Assembly (NCBI GenBank): GCA_900538905.1
Contig: UPZS01000021.1
Span: 1 to 37,057 of the forward strand
Direction of reading: 5' to 3'
Length of the DNA: 37,057 nt
Source of the DNA: an uncultured Sutterella sp.
Lineage (GTDB): Bacteria; Pseudomonadota; Gammaproteobacteria; Burkholderiales; Burkholderiaceae_F
Shown piece after piece: positions 25,310 through 31,711 of the stretch. The position numbers were made by a program, and so were the translations under genes. The notes under the pieces are model-generated. The model made no database searches and was not told where the DNA came from. It was given only the letters and a program-made list of their open reading frames with translations. Positions within the stretch are counted from its first letter, which is position 1. Each line of letters begins with the position of its first letter.

Positions 25310-25560
25310 GTGTGGGCAATGATGCAAATCCCACCGGACATGGCGCTCATTCTACTGTGCTTGCATCTGGCTACTCAAGTGGCAAGAACGATTGTGGAAA
25401 ATGCCAGATTTGGCCGCAGTACCTGTAGCCTCTGTCGTCTCCCAATTGCCAAAGTCCGAAACATTCGCGCTGACCTTTTCGTTTACCCATTTGGTGGTGG
25501 CAATTGAGTTATCGTCACTCTCCGTCACCGAACTTAATGTCCGGCGGCGTGCGGATGCTC
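25310..25560 (-). pseudogene. Decayed tail-fibre-like or adhesin-like remnant
   Basis: On the minus strand from about 25558 the frame reads TLSSVTESDDNSIATTKWVN, then EKVSANVSDFGNWETTEATG, then TAAKSGIF before hitting a stop near 25370. A shifted frame beyond (about 25350-25240) continues with IAHTELNGSATVSRSFFVQN. The SIATTKWVN-type segment followed by a G-x-W segment is common in phage tail-fibre distal parts. There is no start codon or intact frame, so this is a remnant. Its family is a pattern impression only. The rest of 25261-25697 holds no gene. Confidence 0.4.
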
Positions 25561-25575
25561 AATGGCTCTCAATTT

Positions 25576-25617
25576 CGACTTTTTTGATTTCGATCGGAAA
25601 CGGTAACGAAAAAGTCG
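25576..25617. other. Inverted repeat upstream of the binding-protein gene
   Basis: CGACTTTTT (25576-25584) is the inverse of AAAAAGTCG (25609-25617), with a 24-base loop. It lies about 80 bases before the binding-protein start and could be a terminator for upstream transcription or a leader element. Confidence 0.4.
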
Positions 25618-25697
25618 TAGTCCGATGCCTTTCGTTTGTTGTTACTCTTTTGCCGTTTGTGTGATTTTTAAAACGACAAATGGGAGACACAACACAA

Positions 25698-26474
25698 ATG
25701 AAAAAGACCATTGCGGCCGTTGTCTGCGCCGCTGCCGCCGCCATCTCGGTTCAGGCTCACGCCGAAGACGCCAAGTTGCTTCGCATGGCCTGCGAGAGCA
25801 CCTACGCGCCGTTTGTCTTCTTTGACAGCGAAACGGGCAAGCTGAAAGGCTTTGAAATCGACCTGCTCGAGTACGTCGCCAAAGACATGGGGCGCAAGCT
25901 CGAAGTGACCAACATGGGCTTTGACGCGATCATTCCGTCGATGCTCACGGGTATCACCGATGTCGGTGCTTCGGCCTTTACGATCACGCCCGAGCGCGCC
26001 AAGCGCGTTTTGTTCTCCAAGCCTTACTACATCTCGGGCCTGTCGATTCTTGTGCGCGCCGAAGACAAGGACAAGATCAAGAGCGTCAAGGACATTGAAA
26101 ACTGCACGATCTGTGCGCAAATCGGCACCTCGGGCTCCATGCGCGCGGCAAAAGTCCCGGGTGCTACGGTTCGCAACTTCAACACGATCAACGACGCCTA
26201 TCTCGAGCTCGGCAACAAGGGCTGCAAAGCCGTGATCACAGATCGCCCCGTGACGGCCTACTTCCTTGCGGCGCGTCCTGAAACCGCCAAGACCTACTAC
26301 CATCTTCCGGAGGTTCTCAACAGCGAATCCTTCGGCTTTCCGGTGAGCAAAAACAAGCCGGAACTCATGAAAGCCATTGATACGGCCATTGACAAGGCCC
26401 GCGCCAACGGCGAATTCACCAAGATGTACGTGAAGTGGTTCGGCGAAGAACCGCCCAAGGAACTCTTGAAGTAA
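25698..26474 (+). CDS. Periplasmic amino-acid-type ABC transporter substrate-binding protein
   Basis: A 258-residue exported protein of the SBP_bac_3 (PF00497) family. A Sec signal peptide (MKKTIAAVVCAAAAAISVQAHA) is followed by a two-lobe binding fold: LRMACESTYAPFVFFD, LKGFEIDLLEYVAKDMG, VTNMGFDAIIPSMLTGITD, ITPERAKRVLFSKPY and, late, AIDTAIDKARANGEFTKMYVKWFG. These are the standard landmarks of polar amino acid or similar solute binders. The ligand is not predictable. A frame six codons longer starts at 25680. I chose 25698 because the signal peptide begins there and GGGAGA lies at a suitable distance. No permease or ATPase gene is adjacent, so it is an orphan component here. A hairpin terminator follows. 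Confidence 0.88.
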   Translation: MKKTIAAVVCAAAAAISVQAHAEDAKLLRMACESTYAPFVFFDSETGKLKGFEIDLLEYVAKDMGRKLEVTNMGFDAIIPSMLTGITDVGASAFTITPERAKRVLFSKPYYISGLSILVRAEDKDKIKSVKDIENCTICAQIGTSGSMRAAKVPGATVRNFNTINDAYLELGNKGCKAVITDRPVTAYFLAARPETAKTYYHLPEVLNSESFGFPVSKNKPELMKAIDTAIDKARANGEFTKMYVKWFGEEPPKELLK

Positions 26475-26485
26475 TCCTTTCTTTC

Positions 26486-26547
26486 GGCCGCATCCTTGGG
26501 GCTGCGGCCAAATTTCATGCTTGCACCGAGAGCGCAGCTTCGCGCTC
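26486..26547 (+). terminator. Tandem hairpins after the binding-protein gene
   Basis: GGCCGCA (26486-26492) pairs with TGCGGCC (26503-26509), and GAGCGC (26530-26535) pairs with GCGCTC (26542-26547), the latter followed by GCTTTATC. They lie 12 and 56 bases past the stop and probably separate this gene from the arsR operon. Confidence 0.55.
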
Positions 26548-26588
26548 GCTTTATCTGGATCTTCGAAGCCCGTATAAAACGCATAAAC

Positions 26589-26610
26589 ATTTCAACTATT
26601 GTTGTATAAT
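26589..26610 (+). promoter_or_regulatory. Promoter/operator of the arsR operon
   Basis: A perfect TATAAT (26605-26610) ends six bases before the ATG. It overlaps CAAC-TATT-GTTG (26593-26604), a palindrome likely bound by the ArsR protein. The element ATTTCAACT at the left edge (26589-26597) recurs at 26969-26977 before the permease gene. No good -35 is seen. The start of transcription should fall at or within a base or two of the ATG, so the mRNA may be leaderless. Confidence 0.6.
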
Positions 26611-26616
26611 TAGAGC

Positions 26617-26937
26617 ATGAACGAAAAGCAAGCATCCCTCTTTTTTGAAGCACTGTCATCCGACGTGCGTCTGAAGATTTTCCGACTACTGGTTCGGTTT
26701 TCGCCCAACGGTCTGGTGCAGGGCGAGATCGCCCAGAAACTGGATCTTCCGATCACCAATCTCTCTTTCCACCTCAAAGCGCTCGTGCACAGCACGTTGG
26801 TAACCGTGCAACGCGAAGGTCGTTTCATGCGCTATAAGGCCAATACCAAGCTCATGCGAGAGGTTGTCGGGTATCTCACTTCCGAATGCTGCACCGGATG
26901 CCAAGTCGCAGATTCAAACACACTGAATCAGTCTTGA
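26617..26937 (+). CDS. ArsR-family winged-helix transcriptional regulator
   Basis: A 106-residue HTH_5/ArsR regulator. Seen: FFEALSSDVRLKIFRLL helix, the recognition region LDLPITNLSFHLKALVHSTLV, and the wing VQREGRFMRYKA. The C-terminus carries C91, C92 and C95 (SECCTGCQ), a candidate site for metalloid or thiol sensing. Members normally repress their own operon and let go when metal, metalloid or oxidant binds. The next genes (permease with Cys motifs, CxxC thioredoxin-like protein) fit such a response. The ATG has no Shine-Dalgarno and the -10 box ends six bases before it, so translation may be from a leaderless mRNA. The 65-base gap to the permease repeats part of the presumed operator. 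Confidence 0.87.
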   Translation: MNEKQASLFFEALSSDVRLKIFRLLVRFSPNGLVQGEIAQKLDLPITNLSFHLKALVHSTLVTVQREGRFMRYKANTKLMREVVGYLTSECCTGCQVADSNTLNQS

Positions 26938-26968
26938 CCTCTGTCGTCGTTCTGTTTTTTTATTAATT

Positions 26969-26989
26969 ATTTCAACTCTTCAACATTTA
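26969..26989 (+). promoter_or_regulatory. Second operator-like element before the permease
   Basis: ATTTCAACTCTTCAACATTTA shares ATTTCAACT with the element at the arsR promoter and contains the direct repeat TTCAAC (26971-26976, 26979-26984). It lies 14-34 bases before the permease start. It could be a second ArsR site and internal promoter. Confidence 0.4.
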
Positions 26990-27002
26990 TTGATTTAACA
27001 AA

Positions 27003-28130
27003 ATGTCCGAACCAAAATCTTCATGTTGCTGCTGCGGCCAAACAAAACCTCCGGCACCTCAGACAAATGCAGATGGCTGGACGGTGAAATATCTGTTAGC
27101 CGTGCTTGTTTTTGCTGCTGTCTGGTTATTTGCCTACAGCGGCATTGAGGATGCAGCTCACTGGGTTGTCTTTGAAGGATGGGGATCTTCACCGGAATCG
27201 AACATTGCTTCAGCGGTCGAATTCTTTCTTTATGACACCGTCAAAATTCTCTTGCTCTTAGTGGCGCTCATCTATGTCATTGCTTGGTTGCGCGCCACTC
27301 TGAACGTGGAAAAGGTTCGTGACTACCTGACCGGGAAAGGTCGTGGCCTCGGGTACTTTCTGGGTGCCATGTTCGGAGCTGTTACGCCCTTTTGTTCATG
27401 CTCCAGCATTCCGCTGTTTCTGGGATTCACCACGGCCCGGATTCCTTTTGGGGTGACCATGTCTTTCTTGATCACTTCTCCGCTCATCAACGAAATTGCC
27501 GTTGTGTTGTTGTGGGGGTTGCTGGGTTGGAAGTTCACAGTGGTTTATGTCCTGGTAGGTCTGACTGCCGGCATCATCGGCGGCTTCTTCATGGACAGCA
27601 TTCGTGCCGAGCGGTGGCTGCAGCCTTTCATCATTGAGTCTGTGAACAACCTTCCGACTCACTCTGCTGAAAGCTCAGATACTTCAACAGAAAAGCTGTC
27701 CTTGCGTGAGCGCCATCTTTTTGCGTACTCCGAAATGACCTCGATCTTTCGCCGCGTCTGGCGCTGGGTTATTGTCGGTGTCGGCATCGGAGCACTTCTG
27801 CACGGTTTTGTCCCCGACAACTGGTTTGCCGAAAATCTCGGCGCCGGTCAATGGTGGTCTGTTCCGATTGCCGTTTTGGTCGCTATTCCCCTTTATTCCA
27901 ACGTCACCGGCATTGTTCCTGTCATGGAAAGCTTGCTTGTTAAGGGCATGCCCATCGGAACCACCATGGCGTTTTGCATGAGTGCGGTTGCGGCCAGCAT
28001 TCCCGAATTCATCATGTTGCGACAAATCATGACGGCAAAACTTCAGGCTGTCTTCATCGCCTATCTGTGGGTCATCTTTACATGCGTCGGGTGGCTCTTC
28101 AATGCCATCGAACCACTTATCACTCAATAA
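27003..28130 (+). CDS. ArsP/YraQ-type permease (DUF318, PF03773)
   Basis: A 375-residue inner-membrane permease with about eight to ten hydrophobic segments. It begins with a Cys cluster (CCCC, residues 8-11) in the cytoplasmic N-terminus. The family hallmark TPFCSCSSIPLF (Cys131 and Cys133) sits in a membrane-proximal turn, with SFLITSPLINE after it and a mirror motif AIPLYSNVTGIVPV in the second half, reflecting the internal duplication of the family. Some relatives export trivalent organoarsenicals (ArsP). Others sit with thioredoxin-like proteins and have unknown substrates. The start lacks a Shine-Dalgarno. The gene is followed after nine bases by the thioredoxin-like gene, so they are cotranscribed. 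The substrate here is unproven. Confidence 0.87.
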   Translation: MSEPKSSCCCCGQTKPPAPQTNADGWTVKYLLAVLVFAAVWLFAYSGIEDAAHWVVFEGWGSSPESNIASAVEFFLYDTVKILLLLVALIYVIAWLRATLNVEKVRDYLTGKGRGLGYFLGAMFGAVTPFCSCSSIPLFLGFTTARIPFGVTMSFLITSPLINEIAVVLLWGLLGWKFTVVYVLVGLTAGIIGGFFMDSIRAERWLQPFIIESVNNLPTHSAESSDTSTEKLSLRERHLFAYSEMTSIFRRVWRWVIVGVGIGALLHGFVPDNWFAENLGAGQWWSVPIAVLVAIPLYSNVTGIVPVMESLLVKGMPIGTTMAFCMSAVAASIPEFIMLRQIMTAKLQAVFIAYLWVIFTCVGWLFNAIEPLITQ

Positions 28131-28139
28131 GGAGAAATC

Positions 28140-28370
28140 ATGGAAATCAAAGTCTACGGTCCCGGTTGTGCCAAATGCGTTGCCGTCGAAAAGCTCGTGC
28201 GTGAAGTCGTTTCACAAAAAGCGCCCGGCGTCACGGTGGAGAAAGTTTCCGACATCCGCGAGATGATGAAGGCCGGCATCCTCTCAACGCCAGCCATCGT
28301 AATTGACGGCGTACTCAAGTCTTCAGGCCGCATTCCCGGCAGGGAAGAAATTGAGAACTGGCTCAAATAA
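28140..28370 (+). CDS. Small thioredoxin-like redox protein (Thioredoxin_3, CxxC)
   Basis: A 76-residue protein of the redox-active disulfide protein 2 / Thioredoxin_3 (PF13192) group. Seen: beta strand EIKVYGPGC, active site C10-A-K-C13, the cis-Pro region ILSTPAIVIDG, and a C-terminal helix REEIENWLK. Full-length for this minimal family. An ideal AAGGAG lies before the ATG, and the spacing of nine bases to the permease stop shows operon membership. It probably reduces or shuttles thiols or the metalloid substrate for the permease; that pairing recurs in other genomes, but its chemistry is not established. Confidence 0.9.
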   Translation: MEIKVYGPGCAKCVAVEKLVREVVSQKAPGVTVEKVSDIREMMKAGILSTPAIVIDGVLKSSGRIPGREEIENWLK

Positions 28371-28372
28371 CG

Positions 28373-28410
28373 CGTCTGCGGTGGCTTCTGCTGAAGCCAC
28401 ACCGCAGACG
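28373..28410. terminator. Strong hairpin between convergent genes
   Basis: CGTCTGCGGTGGCTTC (28373-28388) pairs with GAAGCCACACCGCAGACG (28393-28410) with a two-base bulge and a 4-base loop. It separates the thioredoxin-like gene from the ATPase pseudogene on the other strand and probably ends both transcripts. T tracts are weak. Confidence 0.65.
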
Positions 28411-28416
28411 TCGCCA

Positions 28417-29558
28417 TCACACGTTCCAGAACCTCTTATTGAGCCAAAGCTTGAAAACCGGATCGGCAATGACAAGCCAACCGTTATCCTCAATGGTCAC
28501 CAGGTCTTTTGCGATCAGGGACTTTTTTACACGTGTAACGGAAGCCGAATTGCCAAGCCGATAGCGTTCTAAATTTTTTTGCTCAGAAAAACCGCCTTCA
28601 AGAGCCGAACACATTGCCCTGGGGAAATTTTTCTGACGAAACGTCAGTCCCGAGATCAACTCCGAAAAGACCGGCTGGTACGAATCAAGCATCCTGCTGA
28701 CGGCTGAATTCACCATCTCCTCGCGGACTTCGTTCCCTGTCGTCAACCACATATAGCAGACAAGATGCTGCACATAAGCCGGATAGTTTTCGATCATGTC
28801 GGCAATGCGTCCTGCCAATTCCTCCGAAATGGATTTGCCGGTCTCCGTGAACCGTTTGCCAATGAATTCAACCCAATCGGAACGACCGATTCGCTGCAGG
28901 GAAAGAATGTCCCCGAAACAGTAGAACGGGTTACTTTGGCTCTCGAAAAGTGCCTCCATCAATCTTTTTCGACTGCCGTACAAACAGTAAGAAACGTGCG
29001 ACTGTATCTGCCAGGCACTGCGCAGGAGTCGTTGGAATTCCAACGAATCTTCGAATTCGCCGATTTGCTGGAATTCGTCAATGCAAACCACTATTCGGAT
29101 ATTTTCAGCCTCAGCAATTTTTTCAGACAACTGAAGAATTTCGTCCGCCTTGGCGCGAATATCTCGCAACTCAAACGAAATCGAAAAATCATTGACAGGA
29201 TCCGTTCCAAACGAGATCTTGGGAACGAATCGGGACAAGAAGCGCCTGGCCAGCTCCATCCACTGTTCCCGTTTGATTGAAGTGGCACGAATGACCGCCG
29301 TCGCAAAAGCGTTGAAGAATTCTTCGGCATCAGCGCATTTGAGGGCATCAAACCGAGCGATTCGCTTTCCGAAAGGCCGATGACCTTATCGACCAGCGAT
29401 GTCTTTCCCATTCTGCGTGGCAAAATCAAAATCGTGTTGATTCCATGCTGAAAATTGGCGCACAGATACCTCGTCTCCTCCGCTCAGTCGGTGAAAGTCT
29501 CTCCACTGACCTGAACACCGAATTCAAACGGCGTGACGTTCTTAGCGTATGCAGCCAT
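28417..29558 (-). pseudogene. Broken AAA ATPase (archaeal-ATPase-like) gene
   Basis: The minus-strand reading from ATG 29558 gives MAAYAKNVTPFEFGVQVSGE then TFTD and an in-frame TGA (29486-29484). The same frame goes on with AEETRYLCANFQHGINTIL and Walker A LPRRMGKTSLVDKVIG. It then shifts: a second frame carries RFDALKCADAEEFFNAFATA and continues open to 28417 with Walker B VVCIDEFQQIG, LYGSRKRLMEALF and a winged-helix-like C-terminus (VKKSLIAKDLVTIEDNG). So one nonsense change and one frameshift (about 29370-29390) separate it from an intact gene of about 380 residues. Such ATP-binding proteins occur in many copies in gut bacteria; function unknown. Probably not functional unless the 3' part is translated alone from an internal start such as ATG 29259. 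Confidence 0.82.
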
Positions 29559-29588
29559 CGGTACTTCTCATCAAAATTCCATCGAACA

Positions 29589-29608
29589 TAGTAATAACCT
29601 TGTTACTA
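29589..29608. other. Inverted repeat at the ATPase pseudogene 5' side
   Basis: TAGTAA (29589-29594) and TTACTA (29603-29608) flank eight bases, about 30-50 bases before the pseudogene's start codon. A possible operator of the broken gene. Confidence 0.3.
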
Positions 29609-29719
29609 ATAGAGCTGTTACTTAGCCAACCCCTTTTTCTCGTCGCCTCTTTGCAAGCGATCACTCTTCTGGCACAATTGCCGCCGATCAAGCGGATTTC
29701 TCAGTGTTTACCGTGACCT

Positions 29720-29882
29720 TCGGGTCAATCAAACCTGAACTACAAACCACCCCGACGCGGGCGTTTGCCTGCGCGGATGCAAGAGTGTGGAGCCTACCCA
29801 TTGCGGTGGACTCTTCTTGTCGTTTCGGTGGGTTTTCGCCTGTTGTCGGTTTCAAACACCCTCAACTTCAAAAGGAAAACCC
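29720..29882 (+). promoter_or_regulatory. Candidate structured leader before the first conjugative-element gene
   Basis: A GC-rich leader ahead of the ATPase gene. CGCGGGC/GCCTGCGCG-type pairing is possible around 29756-29775. ACCCA (29796-29800) and TGGGT (29829-29833) pair across a loop, with the second arm running into TTTTC. AAAAGGAAAACCC directly precedes the ATG and supplies the Shine-Dalgarno. From memory, genes of large betaproteobacterial and pseudomonad conjugative elements have similar GC-rich leaders; no alignment was possible here. The rest of 29559-29719 shows no gene. Confidence 0.35.
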
Positions 29883-30941
29883 ATGCCCATGACATTTACC
29901 TCCTGCATCCCGGCTCAAAACTTCGGACTTGCGTCCGAGACAACGATCCCGGGGTTTCAGCCTTTGCAGCTTTCCTCTCCTGCGCCTGCTCAATTCGTTG
30001 CCGTCGACCCGTGCCACGTCTTTGAAGAATCGTTTCTTGAAGACTTTGTGCTGTGGTGGACATGGCGCGACACCCGTACGCCGCTCTACATCGCAGGGCC
30101 CACGGGATGCGGCAAGACAACCTCCGTTCTTCAGTTTCTCGCACGCGTCAATGTTCCGGTTATCTCCGTGACCTGTTCGCGTCGCTTTGTGAAGGACGAT
30201 CTTGTCGGTCGCTGGGGAGCACACGAAGGAAGCTTTGCCTGGATCGACGGCCCCGCGACCATCGCGTGGAAAACGGGAGCCGTGCTGCTCATCAACGAAT
30301 TTTCGCTGGCGCCACCCGAAGTCTGGGTGGGTGCCAACGACATCTTCGAGGGGCAGCCCATCACGATCGAGAAGACAGGTTTGAGCATACCGAGACACGA
30401 CAACGCCCGGGTCATCGTCACCGACAACTGCCGTTGCGGAACGTTGCCTGAATCGGCCTACAGCTCGCGCAATCAGCAAGACGTCAGTACGTGCGATCGC
30501 TTCTGGCACCTTCAGGCCTCCTGGCCCTCGCCGGAAGTGGAAACACGCATCGTTCTTGCGCGCTGTGAGCGTGTCGTGCCCGGCGGATTGCCGGCCCCTG
30601 CGCCCGACATTCTTGCCCGGTGTGCCGCCCGCTTTGCCCAAGCCACGCGCACGAATCCGGCTCGAGAGACGGATTTCGCTAGCGACGATGTGCCTCCGGC
30701 ATTGAGCACCCGCGTGCTGATTCGCCTGTGCGAAATCTTCACGCAGTTGCTTGCTAGCGGTATCGCTCCCGATCAGGCGCTCGCGCGAGCTGTCAGGCTT
30801 GCCATCGGCAGCGCCCTGACGGATCAAGCGTGTTTGGCGCTTATGGAGCTTGCGGCATTTCACTTTGCTCCGCTCTTTGAGTCACTGGGCTCTGCGGCCA
30901 AAAAGTGTCGTCGCCAAGCGCGGCTGCCGACGCTTGACTAA
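29883..30941 (+). CDS. MoxR/CbbQ-type AAA+ ATPase of a conjugative element
   Basis: A 352-residue AAA+ ATPase. Walker A GPTGCGKT is at residues 72-79, preceded by TPLYIAGP. VISVTCSRRFVKDDLVGRW and the Walker B-like AVLLINEFSLAPPEVW (Asn replaces the usual Asp) follow. A sensor-1-like stretch VIVTDNCRCGTL and a helical C-terminal lid complete it. This matches the CbbQ/NorQ/CobS-like group that remodels partner proteins in the cytoplasm. The start at 29883 is chosen for its AAAAGGAAAACCC Shine-Dalgarno; the frame is open 32 codons further up, but that part is leader-like. It is the first of five same-strand genes that end with TraD and a DUF4400-like protein, so it probably serves the conjugative element. 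The partner protein is unknown. Confidence 0.75.
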   Translation: MPMTFTSCIPAQNFGLASETTIPGFQPLQLSSPAPAQFVAVDPCHVFEESFLEDFVLWWTWRDTRTPLYIAGPTGCGKTTSVLQFLARVNVPVISVTCSRRFVKDDLVGRWGAHEGSFAWIDGPATIAWKTGAVLLINEFSLAPPEVWVGANDIFEGQPITIEKTGLSIPRHDNARVIVTDNCRCGTLPESAYSSRNQQDVSTCDRFWHLQASWPSPEVETRIVLARCERVVPGGLPAPAPDILARCAARFAQATRTNPARETDFASDDVPPALSTRVLIRLCEIFTQLLASGIAPDQALARAVRLAIGSALTDQACLALMELAAFHFAPLFESLGSAAKKCRRQARLPTLD

Positions 30942-31151
30942 GCCGCCGCCCGACTCTTCGACCACCTCCTTTCTTTGCGGTTTTCCCCCGAAGAACAGTC
31001 CTCTCGACTCTTCCGACCCCGTTCTCCGTCCTTCCGGCTCAAGATCCGTGACTTGTCTGCGACGCGCTTTATCAGCACGTCTTCGACAAGCGTCGGGTTC
31101 TTTTGCGCGCGCAACGGACCGCAACGGGGTCTTTTCTTTTGGAAATTCCCG

Positions 31152-31526
31152 ATGCAGCTCGACCCCCGCCCCGAACCTGCACCCATGACAGACGCCGAAA
31201 TCGCAAAACTCATCCCTCCGAAAGGAAAAGAGAGTTTTGTGCATTGGTACTTCATGCACATTGATCTTGAACCCGACTGGAGAACCGCCATGCCTTCCTG
31301 CGGACCTCGCTTTAGCGATCTCACGGACAGGCAGTTTGCGGATCTATACGGAGAAAGCTTTCAAGCCAAAACGGCTCGCCTTGAAAACATCGATGCCGGA
31401 CGCGGCACTGCGTCCCAATTGCCTCAAAAGGCTTCGCGCGGGACCCATCCTCCCAAACGGTGTTTTCGCGGACGCTTTAAGCGCACGCAACGGCGAACTG
31501 TCAAAGCTGTAGATAAAACCGTCTGA
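31152..31526 (+). CDS. Hypothetical conjugative-element protein
   Basis: A 124-residue protein starting MQLDPRPEPAPMTDAEIAKL, with a plausible globular middle (GKESFVHWYFMHIDLEPDWR, FSDLTDRQFADLYG) and a strongly basic tail (RCFRGRFKRTQRR). The basic tail could bind nucleic acid; that is a guess. The frame is open further upstream to 30975, but the added part is not protein-like. The ATG at 31152 has a weak GGA upstream. Lies between the AAA+ ATPase and the large unknown gene on the same strand. No family recognised. Confidence 0.5.
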   Translation: MQLDPRPEPAPMTDAEIAKLIPPKGKESFVHWYFMHIDLEPDWRTAMPSCGPRFSDLTDRQFADLYGESFQAKTARLENIDAGRGTASQLPQKASRGTHPPKRCFRGRFKRTQRRTVKAVDKTV

Positions 31527-31711
31527 GTCAATCGTCGCCTAAGGCTTTGCCTCGGCCGGTTTGCCGACTGAAACGTCTGCGGTTTGTTTCTTTGCTCTCT
31601 GCCTTTTTCCTGACACGCTCTTGTTCCGGCAACGGACGAGGCGTTCGGGAAAAAGGCGAGCGTGAAGATTTCCTGCTTTCCGTCCGTTTTTCCTCTTTTC
31701 AACCCCACCGC

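Noticed and set aside
29484..29486. In-frame TGA in the ATPase gene as selenocysteine
   Set aside because: A second, independent frameshift lies downstream in the same gene and no hairpin typical of a SECIS follows the TGA; decay is simpler.
29868..30863. 331-codon minus-strand ORF across the MoxR-type ATPase
   Set aside because: It lies opposite a gene with clear Walker motifs, has no recognisable domain and is Arg/Gly-rich as GC shadows are.
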